A stretch of 64,000 nt of DNA from Collinsella aerofaciens (GTDB lineage Bacteria > Actinomycetota > Coriobacteriia > Coriobacteriales > Coriobacteriaceae), in contig NZ_JAQLFL010000005.1 of NCBI RefSeq assembly GCF_028206995.1, forward strand, positions 1 through 64,000, written 5' to 3'. Positions within the stretch are counted from its first letter, which is position 1. Each line of letters opens with the position of its first letter. Both the position numbers and the translations under genes were made by a program. Under the pieces are notes generated by a model. That model ran no database searches and was not told where the DNA came from. It was given only the letters and a program-made list of their open reading frames with translations. Positions 35,101 through 44,021 of this stretch are shown here, one piece after another.

Positions 35101-37392
35101 ATGGCTGATTCCAGCAAAAAGATGCAGATCGTGTTTGCCTCGGCCGAGTGCGCACCGTTTGTGAAGACCGGTGGCCTGGGCGACGTCGCGGGCTCGCTGC
35201 CTGCGGCGCTTGTGCGCGCCGGCGCCGAAGTCATCGTGATGGTGCCCAAGTACGCCACCATCAAGGACGAGTACAAGGCGCAGATGGAGCACTTCTCCGA
35301 CTTTTACGTGAGCCTGGGCTGGCGCAATGAGTACTGCGGACTCGAGAAGCTCGAGCACGACGGCGTCACGTATATGTTCATCGACAACGAGCGCTACTTC
35401 GCGCGCGACTATCCATACGGCTTCTTTGACGACGGCGAGCGCTTTGCGTTCTTCTCCAAGGCCATCACCGAGAGCCTGCAGCACCTGCCGGTCGGCTTTG
35501 AGTGCGACATCCTGCACTGCAACGACTGGCAGACGGCGCTGGCGCCCGTGTTTTTGCGCGAGTTTTACCAGGGCCTGCCGCTGTACGACCGCGTCAAGAC
35601 CGTGTTCTCGATCCACAACGTGGCGTTCCAGGGGCAGTTTAGCGACACCGTGATGGAGGACATCCTTGGTGTGGCGCATATTCCGGCGGCTGCCTCGCAG
35701 CTGCGTTGTGACGCCTGCAGCATCAACTACATGCTGGGCGCCCTGCGCTATGCCGACGCCATCACTACGGTGAGCCCCACCTATGCCAACGAGATCCAGA
35801 CGCCCGAATTTGGCGAGGGCCTGGACGGCGTTTTACGCGAGCGCTCGTACGCGCTGCAGGGCATTTTGAATGGCATCGACGTCGCGGGCTTTGACCCGGC
35901 AACAGACAAGCGAATTGCCGCCAACTATACCGTGGAGGACCGTTCCGGCAAGGCCGTGTGCAAGGCCAAGCTGCAGGAGGAACTGGGCCTCGAGGTTCGC
36001 GACGACCGTCCGCTCATGGTGATGGTCACGCGCCTGACGCGCCAGAAGGGCATGGATCTGGTCATGTACGCGCTCGACCGCATCCTGTCCGGCGGCGTGC
36101 AGGTGGCGGTGCTAGGCACCGGCGACCGCGACTACGAGGACGGCCTGCGCTACTTCCAGGACAAGTACCCCGGCACCATGGCCGCACGCATCGCGTTCGA
36201 TCCGGCGCTGTCGCAGCGCATGTATGCCGCCGCCGACATGTTCCTGATGCCTTCGAAGTTTGAGCCCTGCGGCCTGTCGCAGATCATCGCCATGCGCTAC
36301 GGCACGCTGCCGATTGTTCGCGAGACCGGTGGCCTGAAGGACACCGTGCAGCCGTACAACGAGTTTACCGGCGAGGGCACGGGCTTCTCGTTTAGCAACT
36401 TTAACGGCGACGAGATGGGCGATGCGGTATTCCGCGCGGCGCGTCTGTTCTGGGATAACCGCGACGCCTGGAACCAGCTGGTCACGCAGGCCATGAGCCA
36501 GGACTTTAGCTGGACGCGTTCGGCCGATAAATATCTGGACCTGTACTTCTTTATGCACCCGGAGATTGAGCGCCCGGCGGCGGTTGTCGACGAGCCTGAG
36601 GCTGCACCTGATCCGGTGGCCGCAGAGGAGCCCAAGGCCGAGGAGAAGCCGGTTGAAGCTGAGCCCGCAAAGGCCGAGCCTGAGGTGAAGGCTGAGGTTG
36701 CTCCTGAGGCAAAGGCTGAGGTCAAGCCCGCTGCAAAGCCCGCAGCTAAGAAGACCACGACCCGCAAGACGACCACTAAGAAGGTTACGACGACCAAGTC
36801 TGCCGCGACTAAAACAACGGCTGCCAAGGCAACGACCACGCGCAAGCGCACGACCGCCGCTGCCAAGAAGGCCGCCGAAGCCGAGGCTGCTCCCGAGGTA
36901 AAGGCCGAGGTCGCTAAGGCCAAGCCGGCCACCAAGGCTCCGGCAAAGACTGCTGCCAAGAAGACAACGGCAGCCAAGAAGACCACGGCAACGAAGTTGA
37001 CGACCACGAAGGCCGCCACGACCAAGTCAGCCGCAAAGCCGGCAGCCAAGGTCGAGGAGACGCCTGCAGAGTCCAAGGCGGAGGTAACCGTCGAGACCAA
37101 GCCCGCCGCCAAGACCACCACGCGAAAGCGCACGACGACGGCCAAGAAGACCACGGCAAAGACCACGACTCCCAAGGCAGAGACTAAGCCAGCTGCCAAA
37201 GAGGAGCCCAAGGCCGAGGTAAAGACTAAGCCGGCGCCGAAGGCCGCTGAGGTCAAGGCCGCACCGAAGGCAGAGACTAAGCCCGAGCCTGCCAAGGAGA
37301 CCCCGGTCTCCCCCGCCGCTCCGGCAGAGAAAAAGGCCCCGTCCAAGAAGACGTCCGTCCGCAAGGCAACGGCCACCCGCAAGCGCCGCTAG
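35101..37392 (+). CDS. glgA: Glycogen synthase with long Lys/Thr/Ala-rich tail
   Basis: 763 aa; ATG 35101 with AGGGAGA upstream. Residues 1 to about 490 are a complete GT5 synthase: FVKTGGLGDVAGSLPAAL (ADP-glucose loop), HCNDWQTALAP, VTRLTRQKGMDL, MPSKFEPCGLSQ and RETGGLKDTVQPY. Residues about 495-763 form a low-complexity tail that begins acidic (EPEAAPDPVAAEEPKAEE) and becomes basic (KKTTTRKTTTKKVTTTKS and similar units), ending TRKRR. Ordinary GlgA stops near 480-500 aa. The tail resembles AlgP or histone-H1-like domains and may bind DNA, anionic polymer or the glycogen particle surface; this is inference. Confidence 0.95.
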   Translation: MADSSKKMQIVFASAECAPFVKTGGLGDVAGSLPAALVRAGAEVIVMVPKYATIKDEYKAQMEHFSDFYVSLGWRNEYCGLEKLEHDGVTYMFIDNERYFARDYPYGFFDDGERFAFFSKAITESLQHLPVGFECDILHCNDWQTALAPVFLREFYQGLPLYDRVKTVFSIHNVAFQGQFSDTVMEDILGVAHIPAAASQLRCDACSINYMLGALRYADAITTVSPTYANEIQTPEFGEGLDGVLRERSYALQGILNGIDVAGFDPATDKRIAANYTVEDRSGKAVCKAKLQEELGLEVRDDRPLMVMVTRLTRQKGMDLVMYALDRILSGGVQVAVLGTGDRDYEDGLRYFQDKYPGTMAARIAFDPALSQRMYAAADMFLMPSKFEPCGLSQIIAMRYGTLPIVRETGGLKDTVQPYNEFTGEGTGFSFSNFNGDEMGDAVFRAARLFWDNRDAWNQLVTQAMSQDFSWTRSADKYLDLYFFMHPEIERPAAVVDEPEAAPDPVAAEEPKAEEKPVEAEPAKAEPEVKAEVAPEAKAEVKPAAKPAAKKTTTRKTTTKKVTTTKSAATKTTAAKATTTRKRTTAAAKKAAEAEAAPEVKAEVAKAKPATKAPAKTAAKKTTAAKKTTATKLTTTKAATTKSAAKPAAKVEETPAESKAEVTVETKPAAKTTTRKRTTTAKKTTAKTTTPKAETKPAAKEEPKAEVKTKPAPKAAEVKAAPKAETKPEPAKETPVSPAAPAEKKAPSKKTSVRKATATRKRR

Positions 37393-37430
37393 CCCACAGA
37401 CGATCCAAAACCTCATCAAACCCTTAGCAA

Positions 37431-37457
37431 GGGGCGCTCCAACCGGGCGCCCCTTAT
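37431..37457 (+). terminator. Terminator after glgA
   Basis: GGGGCGC (37431-37437) pairs with GCGCCCC (37447-37453) and TTATCTG follows. It separates the glycogen genes from the GH13-GH77 gene. Confidence 0.6.
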
Positions 37458-37467
37458 CTGTAGATAG

Positions 37468-37513
37468 TTGGTAAAACGATTTTCTAGGACAACCGTTCGC
37501 CGATGGTAAACGG
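37468..37513. promoter_or_regulatory. GGTAAAACG operator-like sites before the GH13-GH77 gene
   Basis: TTGGTAAAACGATTTTCTAG starts at 37468 and GGTAAACGG lies at 37505-37513. They match the half-sites upstream of glgB. A TATACT -10-like box follows at 37544, so the sites lie near the probable promoter. Confidence 0.55.
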
Positions 37514-37610
37514 ATGTTGTTTATACAGCCTGTGTGCAACAGATATACTTACATCCTGTGCGTAAAGCCCATGGCCAGCAGGTCATGATTCTATTGAACT
37601 GGACCGTACT

Positions 37611-40600
37611 ATGAGATTGATACACAACAGCCGTCTGCCGCAGTTTCGCACTCCGTTTGGCGCTGTGACCACAGGAACTACCCTTTCGCTCTCCGTGATT
37701 CTGGAGGATGCCGACCCCGCGCAGGCAACGCTTACGCTGCGCACCTGGGTCGATGAGATCGGTGAGTCTCTGTATCCCATGACGCACGAGGGCGACGGCA
37801 TCTTTACCGCCGAGCTGGAGTGCGCCGAGCCCAGTCTTATCTGGTACAGCTTTATCTGCAATATCGAAGGCCAGCCCGAGGTCCGCTTGGGCGCACCGCA
37901 AGGACGCACCGGCGGCGAAGGCGTAACCTACAACTACGCCGAGGTGCCGTCATTCCAGGTCACCGTCTACAAACACCGTGAGAACCGTCCCACCTGGTAC
38001 GAGCGCGGTATGGTCTACCAGATCTTCCCCGATCGCTATGCCCGCGACGAGCACTGGCGCGAGCGCACACTGGCCGAGGTCGAAAAACCGCGTAAGGGCA
38101 TTCAGCGCCGCATGGTCGAGGACTGGAACGAACCGCCTGTGTACGAGCGCGCCGAGGACGGCTCCATCAAGACCTGGGACTTCTACGGCGGATCGCTCAA
38201 GGGTATCCAGGAAGACCTGCCTCGCATCGCCGAGCTGGGCTTTACAGCCATCTACCTCAACCCCATTTTTGAAGCCGCGAGCAACCACCGCTACGACACC
38301 GCCGATTACACCAAGATCGATCCGATTCTGGGCACCGAGCAGGACTTTACCGAGCTGTGCGAGGCGGCCGAGAAGCTCGGCATTTCCATCATTCTGGACG
38401 GTGTGTTCAACCACACGGGCGACGACTCGATCTACTTTAACCGCTACGGTAATTATCCCGGCGTCGGTGCCTGGCAGAGCGAGGATTCGCCGTGGCGCGA
38501 TGCGTTTTATTTCCACGAGGACGGCTCGTACGACTGTTGGTGGGGCGTGGGCAATATGCCCGCCATCAATGAGAGCTCCGAGCTGGTGCGCGAGCGGCTC
38601 CTGGGCAAGGACGGTATCATACGCAAATGGCTGCGCGCTGGCGCCCATGGCTGGCGCCTGGATGTGGCCGACGAGCTTTCCGATGGCTTCCTAGCCGAGA
38701 TCAAAAAGGCCGTGCTCGCCGAGAAGCCCGACGCGCTGCTGCTCGGCGAGGTCTGGGAAGACGCCTCCAACAAGATCAGCTATGGCCACCTGCGCCGCTA
38801 TCTACAGGGCTCTGAGCTCGACTCCGCCATGGACTACCCCTTCCGCGACATGGTCATCGGCTTTTTGATGGGCTACAAGAACGCCTACCAGGCAGCCGAG
38901 GATATCGAGACCCTGCGCGAGAATTATCCGCGCGAAGCCCTGTCCTGCGCGCTCAACCTACTGTCGAGCCACGACCGCCCGCGCATCATCTCGGTGCTCG
39001 GCGGTGGCCCCGACGAGTCGCAGCTACCCGAGTGCGAGCGCAGCAAGTGGCGCCTGGACGAGAACTCGATGGGCCTGGCCAAGAGCCGTTTTTGGCTTGC
39101 AACGCTCATGCAGATGACGTTCCCCGGCGTGCCTTCGATTTACTATGGTGACGAGTACGGCCTTGAGGGCCTGACTGATCCGGGCAATCGCCGCACGCTG
39201 CCCATGAAGGAAGACCTGCACGACTTCGATACACTCGCCATCCTAAAAAACGCCTCGGCCGTGCGCCGCGCCCTGCCGTTTATGGTTGATGGCGAGATCA
39301 AGGCCTTCGCGCTCAACGACGAGGTACTCGCCTATACGCGCACCGGTAAAGACGGTGAGGCCGCAACGGTTATCATCAACCGCAGTCTGCGCAATTCGCA
39401 CTGCGTGACGATCCCGGCGCTCGGCGAATGTGCGAGCGACGTGATCAGCGGCCACGAATGCGAAATCCACAACGGTACCGTCACGCTCGATCTGTATCCG
39501 CTGGGGTCGTCGATCATCTATCACCACGCCGAGCAGCGTCTGCAAGAGCCGCTCGATCACGGCGCGGGCGTCGTTTGTCACATCACCTCGGTACCGACCG
39601 ACGACGGCAAGCCCGGTACGATCGGCGCACCCACGCGTCGCTTTATCGACCATCTGACCGCCATGGGCATGCGCTACTGGCAGGTTCTCCCCGTCAACCC
39701 CACGGACTTCTTTCGCTCCCCTTACGCCGGTCCTTCGGCCTTTGCAGGCAATATCGACCTGCTACCCGAGAGCCACGAGGAGCTGGCAGCCGACTTTGAG
39801 ACTTGGAAGGCCCGCGGAGGCGAGGATGCCGATCCGCTGTACACCGCGTTTAAACATCGCAATGCCGATTGGCTCGAGAAGTACTGCGTCTACATGGCCG
39901 TTAAGAAGTACTTTGAGGGCGAGTCGCGCCATGATTGGCCGGCAGATGTCGCGCGCTACAACGAGCATCTGATCGACGACAAGCGCTTCCAGGACGAGGC
40001 CGAGCTTCAGGCGTACATGCAGTACCGCTTTGACCTAGCTTGGTGCGAGCTCATGAACTATGCGCACAAGAAGGGCATCGAGGTCATCGGCGATATCCCG
40101 ATGTATGTCTCGGACGATTCGGCGGATGCGTGGAGCGAGCCCGAGAACTTCTGGCTGTCCGATACCGGAAAGGCGATTGAGATTTCCGGTGCGCCGCCCG
40201 ACAACTTTGCGCCCGAGGGTCAGGTGTGGGGCAACCCGACGTTCCGCTGGGACCACATGAAGCAGAACGGTTATAGCTGGTGGATGGATCGCCTGCGCCG
40301 CGCGTTCTCGCTCTACGACCGCGTGCGTCTGGATCACTTCCTGGGATTCCACAGCTATTACAGCATTCCCGCGGGCAAGGCATGCGCCGACGGCCGCTGG
40401 CTGGCGGGCCCAGGCAAGGACCTGTTCCAGACCGCCTACGACGAGCTTGGTCCGCTCAACTTTATCGCCGAGGATCTGGGCTATCTGACGCCCGGTGTTC
40501 GTGCGATGGCTTCGACCTGCGGCTTCCCCGGCATGGACGTGCTGGAGTTTAGCGACTACGACGTTCGCTGCGGTGTGCACCCCACGCCTGGCAAGATTCT

Positions 40601-40907
40601 GTACACCTCGACGCACGATACGTCGACGCTGGCCGGTTGGTGCACGCGTTCCTTTGCGGGCGGCGATGAACCAAGCGGTGTTGAGGTGGCGGCTAAGCTG
40701 ATGAGCGACGCGCTGGCAAGCGACGCTCCCCTGGTGATGATGCCGCTGCAAGATGTCCTGGGGCTTGGCGACGACGCGCGCATGAACGTACCGGGCGTGG
40801 CCACGGGCAACTGGACCTGGCAGGCTGACGAGGCCGACGTTGCGGCCGCCGAGGGCAAAACTGCACAGCTCCTGCGCAACACCCATAGATTCTGGGGCGA
40901 AGCGTGA
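37611..40907 (+). CDS. Fused GH13 maltodextrin hydrolase and 4-alpha-glucanotransferase (GH77)
   Basis: 1098 aa in one uninterrupted frame. Residues 1 to about 640: an N-terminal beta domain of neopullulanase type, then a GH13 barrel with GMVYQIFPDRYA, ILDGVFNHTG, nucleophile GWRLDVADEL, acid/base LLGEVWED and LLSSHDRPR. Residues about 641-1098: a MalQ domain (GTIGAPTRRFIDHL, YWQVLPVNP, IPMYVSDDSADAW, RVRLDHFLGF, FIAEDLGYLTPGV, TSTHDTSTLAGW). One enzyme would trim linear or branched dextrins, the other would disproportionate them to feed GlgP. No signal peptide, so cytoplasmic. Normally these are separate proteins. Confidence 0.93.
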   Translation: MRLIHNSRLPQFRTPFGAVTTGTTLSLSVILEDADPAQATLTLRTWVDEIGESLYPMTHEGDGIFTAELECAEPSLIWYSFICNIEGQPEVRLGAPQGRTGGEGVTYNYAEVPSFQVTVYKHRENRPTWYERGMVYQIFPDRYARDEHWRERTLAEVEKPRKGIQRRMVEDWNEPPVYERAEDGSIKTWDFYGGSLKGIQEDLPRIAELGFTAIYLNPIFEAASNHRYDTADYTKIDPILGTEQDFTELCEAAEKLGISIILDGVFNHTGDDSIYFNRYGNYPGVGAWQSEDSPWRDAFYFHEDGSYDCWWGVGNMPAINESSELVRERLLGKDGIIRKWLRAGAHGWRLDVADELSDGFLAEIKKAVLAEKPDALLLGEVWEDASNKISYGHLRRYLQGSELDSAMDYPFRDMVIGFLMGYKNAYQAAEDIETLRENYPREALSCALNLLSSHDRPRIISVLGGGPDESQLPECERSKWRLDENSMGLAKSRFWLATLMQMTFPGVPSIYYGDEYGLEGLTDPGNRRTLPMKEDLHDFDTLAILKNASAVRRALPFMVDGEIKAFALNDEVLAYTRTGKDGEAATVIINRSLRNSHCVTIPALGECASDVISGHECEIHNGTVTLDLYPLGSSIIYHHAEQRLQEPLDHGAGVVCHITSVPTDDGKPGTIGAPTRRFIDHLTAMGMRYWQVLPVNPTDFFRSPYAGPSAFAGNIDLLPESHEELAADFETWKARGGEDADPLYTAFKHRNADWLEKYCVYMAVKKYFEGESRHDWPADVARYNEHLIDDKRFQDEAELQAYMQYRFDLAWCELMNYAHKKGIEVIGDIPMYVSDDSADAWSEPENFWLSDTGKAIEISGAPPDNFAPEGQVWGNPTFRWDHMKQNGYSWWMDRLRRAFSLYDRVRLDHFLGFHSYYSIPAGKACADGRWLAGPGKDLFQTAYDELGPLNFIAEDLGYLTPGVRAMASTCGFPGMDVLEFSDYDVRCGVHPTPGKILYTSTHDTSTLAGWCTRSFAGGDEPSGVEVAAKLMSDALASDAPLVMMPLQDVLGLGDDARMNVPGVATGNWTWQADEADVAAAEGKTAQLLRNTHRFWGEA

Positions 40908-40951
40908 TAAAACGCCCGATATAGGGTACAGTTACAGACGTTTGAATTTTT

Positions 40952-40978
40952 GCGGGCAGAGCGATCTGCCCGCTTTGT
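40952..40978 (+). terminator. Terminator of the GH13-GH77 gene
   Basis: GCGGGCAGA/TCTGCCCGC (40952-40960, 40965-40973) with loop GCGA, followed by TTTGTG. Confidence 0.75.
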
Positions 40979-40995
40979 GCTGAAAAGGAAGTAAT

Positions 40996-41232
40996 ATGGC
41001 ACGCTACGATTACAAGTGCTCGAGCTGCGGCAACGTGTTTGAGGTTGAGCATCCCATGTCCGAGACCCCCGAGGTCGTGTGCCCCAGCTGCGGTGCCCCG
41101 GCGGCCAAGACGTTCTCAGCCAGCGGCATAAAATTTGAGGGCAGCGGTTTCTACAACACCGACCAGCGAAGCGGCGGCTCCAGCACCAGCGCCACGAGCG
41201 GCTGCTGCGCCAACTGCCCGCACAGCCACTAG
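40996..41232 (+). CDS. FmdB-family zinc ribbon protein
   Basis: 78 aa with AAAAGGAAG upstream of the ATG. It begins MARYDYKCSSCGNVFEVEH and has a second CPSC pair, so the four Cys of the ribbon (CSSC, CPSC) are present. A Gly/Ser linker leads to a Cys/His tail CCANCPHSH that could hold another metal. The family is widespread and of unknown or regulatory function. It is monocistronic between two terminators. Confidence 0.9.
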   Translation: MARYDYKCSSCGNVFEVEHPMSETPEVVCPSCGAPAAKTFSASGIKFEGSGFYNTDQRSGGSSTSATSGCCANCPHSH

Positions 41233-41241
41233 AAACCAAAC

Positions 41242-41279
41242 AGCCCCGCGACCGACATCGATCGCGGGGCTGATTCTTT
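41242..41279 (+). terminator. Terminator of the FmdB-like gene
   Basis: AGCCCCGCGA/TCGCGGGGCT (41242-41251, 41262-41271) followed by GATTCTTTG. Confidence 0.85.
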
Positions 41280-41299
41280 GCGCTATAGGTGGCTCTATG

Positions 41300-41366
41300 A
41301 GTTGCGGTGAGATAAGGACTGTTTGGTGGGCTGAAGCCGCTATTCAATCCCTATTTCACCGCAACT
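41300..41366. repeat. 67-bp inverted-repeat element, copy 1
   Basis: Ends AGTTGCGGTGA (41300-41310) and TCACCGCAACT (41356-41366). A second element with the same ends and exactly the same length lies at 57530-57596; both also share GGGACTG-like and GCTATT blocks inside. It sits 6 bp from the rsmB stop codon. Confidence 0.8.
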
Positions 41367-41372
41367 TAGTAG

Positions 41373-42773
41373 TTACTTGTGGACCAGTCTGGCGCAGAAG
41401 TGACCGTCGTAGGAATCGGCGTTTACCGGCACGCTTTGGAAGAGGCCCCGATCGTTCTGGCGTACGGAAACGAGCTTCTTGGCCTGATCGAACTCAGGGA
41501 GTTGCAGAATCTGTGCCTCGGAAAGCGGTGCCACGCTAAAGCCGGCGCCCTCAGGAGAAGCAAGGAAAGCATCCACCACCTGCGTGTTCTCCTCGTCGAA
41601 GACCGAGCACGTCGCATAGATGAGCTCGCCGCCGGCAGCCACGCGCGCGGCGGCTTCCTTGAGCATCGACAGCTGCAGTTTGGGCAGCTCAACCGTCACA
41701 TCCTTTTCGGTCAGACGCCACGGGATCTCGGGATGACGACGCATGGTTCCGGTGCCCGAGCACGGCGCATCGATAAAGACCGTGTCGAATTTAACCGGCT
41801 CGCCAAGCATGGCATCAAACGATGTGAGCACCTCATCAAGCTCGCATGCATCGCCCGAAACCGTGCGAACGCCCTGAATACCCGCCTTATGCAGGCGAGC
41901 AAGATTCAGGTCACACTTGCGATCATGCAAATCGAGCGCCGTATGCTGACGCTCATACCCCGCACGCTTGGCCTGACACATCATCACATAGGTCTTGGTG
42001 CCACGACCGGCACCAATCTCAAGACAGCTACCAGGGCGCGTGGCAGCTGTGGCGATAAGCTGCGCGTTAAGGTCCGAGGCCACCGCGGCAGCACGCTCAA
42101 ACACACCCGACGCAACCGTAACCTGGGCATCAACCGGGGCATGGCAGCCTGGGAAGACAGGCGCGACGAGCTGCGAGATATACGGATCGGGCTTGGTCGC
42201 AAAGGCATTCTCATGCAGGGCCAGCGGCGCGGGGGCCAGATTACCGGCAAAGTTAAGCGCACCCTCTGGCGTGTCAAACGACGCCATAATACGAGCGCAC
42301 AACCAGCGCGGCAGACCCATCAGGCGCGACAGACGAACCAAGCGCCGCTTAGACTCATCCACATCGGACGCAGTAGCAAAGTCATCAACATTGTCAGCAA
42401 CCTTATGCAGTACAGCATTGGCCAAGCCAGCGGCGGACTTAGCGCCGCAGCGAACCAGCTCAACACCCTGACTCACCGCAACGCGGCCTGGGGTATGAAG
42501 GTAGAGCATCTCGAAGGCCGAGATACGAAGCGCCATGCGAACACGCGGCGCAACCTTTTTAGGCTTATCGAGAAACTGATCGAGAAGCTCGTCCAAAATA
42601 CCCTGCGTGGCGGCGACACCCAGCGCCAAGCGAGCGGCAAAAGCGGAATCGCGCTGGTCAATAGCCTTGGCGGATGCGCGAGAGGACAGCACGTCACGCG
42701 CATACATGCCGCGGCGATCGGCCTCCATGAGCACATCGAGCGCAAGCTTGCGCGCGGGAGACAGCTTGCTCAT
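41373..42773 (-). CDS. rsmB: 16S rRNA (cytosine-967-C5)-methyltransferase
   Basis: 466 aa; ATG 42773 overlaps the fmt stop (ATGA), with GGGGTG upstream. An N-terminal NusB-like RNA-binding domain (KLALDVLMEADRRG to HKVADNV) is followed by a SAM methyltransferase with SCLEIGAGRGTKT, DAPCSGTGTMRRHPE (catalytic Cys) and YATCSVFDEEN (second Cys). It methylates C967 of 16S rRNA. The fmt-rsmB coupling is common in bacteria. Confidence 0.95.
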   Translation of the reverse strand: MSKLSPARKLALDVLMEADRRGMYARDVLSSRASAKAIDQRDSAFAARLALGVAATQGILDELLDQFLDKPKKVAPRVRMALRISAFEMLYLHTPGRVAVSQGVELVRCGAKSAAGLANAVLHKVADNVDDFATASDVDESKRRLVRLSRLMGLPRWLCARIMASFDTPEGALNFAGNLAPAPLALHENAFATKPDPYISQLVAPVFPGCHAPVDAQVTVASGVFERAAAVASDLNAQLIATAATRPGSCLEIGAGRGTKTYVMMCQAKRAGYERQHTALDLHDRKCDLNLARLHKAGIQGVRTVSGDACELDEVLTSFDAMLGEPVKFDTVFIDAPCSGTGTMRRHPEIPWRLTEKDVTVELPKLQLSMLKEAAARVAAGGELIYATCSVFDEENTQVVDAFLASPEGAGFSVAPLSEAQILQLPEFDQAKKLVSVRQNDRGLFQSVPVNADSYDGHFCARLVHK

Positions 42774-43690
42774 GACAGAACACCCCACGAAAGATCGGCG
42801 CCTTGCAGCCCAGCAGCCCAAGCAGAAGCGGCCATACCACGCTTGCCATCGGGCTTAACCTCGAGCAGTTCAACCGCACCATCGGAAAGGCCAAGGAAAA
42901 CACGCTTATTCTTAACGTCAACGCCGCCCTCGCCAAGCGAAATATCGGCCAGCGCAGCATCGAGTACGCGCACGGTCTTGCCGGCAATCACGCAACGAGC
43001 AGGCGCGGTATCGGACGAAGCAAGCACATGACGCACGCAATCAAGTGCCGCCATTTGCGGATCCAGGCGCATCTCCTGCTTAGAAATCTTGGCAGCATGT
43101 GTGACGAGCGACTCATCCTGCTCAGTCCAAACAGCCGAGCCATCGGCAAGCGAGGGAAGCGTATCAGTCAACAGTTTGCCGCCAAGCTCACCAAGCTCCA
43201 TGGTCAGCGCCTCAGCATGCTTACCGGCAACCGACGTGGAAGCTTGAGCACAATAAGCACCAGTATCCACGCCATGTCCAATGCGCATAATGGAAACGCC
43301 AGCAACCTCATCACCAGCAAGAATGGCACGCTGAATAGGAGCAGCCCCACGCCAACGAGGCAGTAAGGACGCATGAACATTCACAATGCCAAGCGGCGCC
43401 ATATGTAGCACCTCATCGGGCAAAATACAACCATAGGCAGCCACGCAGAAAATGTCAGCCTGGGCAGCCTGGAGCGCCTCAACAACCTCGGCCGTCATAC
43501 GATCAGCCTCAACAACCGGCAACCCCAGCTCAAGCGCCTTGGCCTTAACAGGAGAAGGCTCAAGCTTCTTACCACGCCCACGAACAGCATCAGGACGAGT
43601 AACAACAAGCGCAATCTCATTCCCAGCCGCAACAAGCGAAGTCAACGAAGGCACAGCAAAATCAGGCGTACCCATAAACACAATACGCAT
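42770..43690 (-). CDS. fmt: Methionyl-tRNA formyltransferase
   Basis: 306 aa from ATG 43690 (GAGGAG 10 bp upstream). It formylates initiator Met-tRNA using 10-formyl-THF. Motifs: MRIVFMGTPDFAVPSL, VVTRPDAVRGRGKKL, and the catalytic NVHASLLPRWRGAAPIQRAI with SIMRIGHGVDTG. The reading frame stays open 288 bp further 5', but those residues are not part of the family. It is coupled to rsmB; def lies 332 bp upstream across a palindromic element. Confidence 0.95.
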   Translation of the reverse strand: MRIVFMGTPDFAVPSLTSLVAAGNEIALVVTRPDAVRGRGKKLEPSPVKAKALELGLPVVEADRMTAEVVEALQAAQADIFCVAAYGCILPDEVLHMAPLGIVNVHASLLPRWRGAAPIQRAILAGDEVAGVSIMRIGHGVDTGAYCAQASTSVAGKHAEALTMELGELGGKLLTDTLPSLADGSAVWTEQDESLVTHAAKISKQEMRLDPQMAALDCVRHVLASSDTAPARCVIAGKTVRVLDAALADISLGEGGVDVKNKRVFLGLSDGAVELLEVKPDGKRGMAASAWAAGLQGADLSWGVLS

Positions 43691-43908
43691 AAAAGTTAGT
43701 CTCCTCTCAACCAAAGCCGAGATAGCTACAAATAACGGCGGAAAGCCAAGTACCCAGCCCATCCGCAATAACAATTCAACAAGAACAAATATACCCAAAA
43801 CCAAAGAAAGAGCCGCAATAAAAGCAGCTCTTTCAGCAAAGCACCTATCAGCAAAGACGCCCTTCCCTGGCCCGACGGCACCCGGGCGAAACGAAGAGCA
43901 ACAACGCA
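43691..43908. other. Intergenic, open minus-strand frame of hydrophobic codons
   Basis: The minus-strand frame continuous with fmt would encode AALSLVLGIFVLVELLLRMG and PPLFVAISALV, two hydrophobic stretches. There is no clear ribosome site, and it would add membrane segments to a soluble enzyme, so it is probably not translated with fmt. A separate small membrane protein cannot be excluded. Confidence 0.4.
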
Positions 43909-44010
43909 GTCCCTGGGATGGGGCCCACACATATCGTCCCGCGCGCAGTTTCGCAGCGCAGCGAGAATGTTTGAGCACGGGATGATATGTGTGGGCCCCA
44001 TCCCAGGGAC
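43909..44010. repeat. 102-bp palindromic element with 33-bp arms
   Basis: Arms 43909-43941 and 43978-44010 (GTCCCTGGGATGGGGCCCAC...) match with one mismatch around a 36-bp loop. It lies 11 bp beyond the def stop codon and may act as its transcript end. Confidence 0.8.
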
Positions 44011-44021
44011 GGACAATTAAC

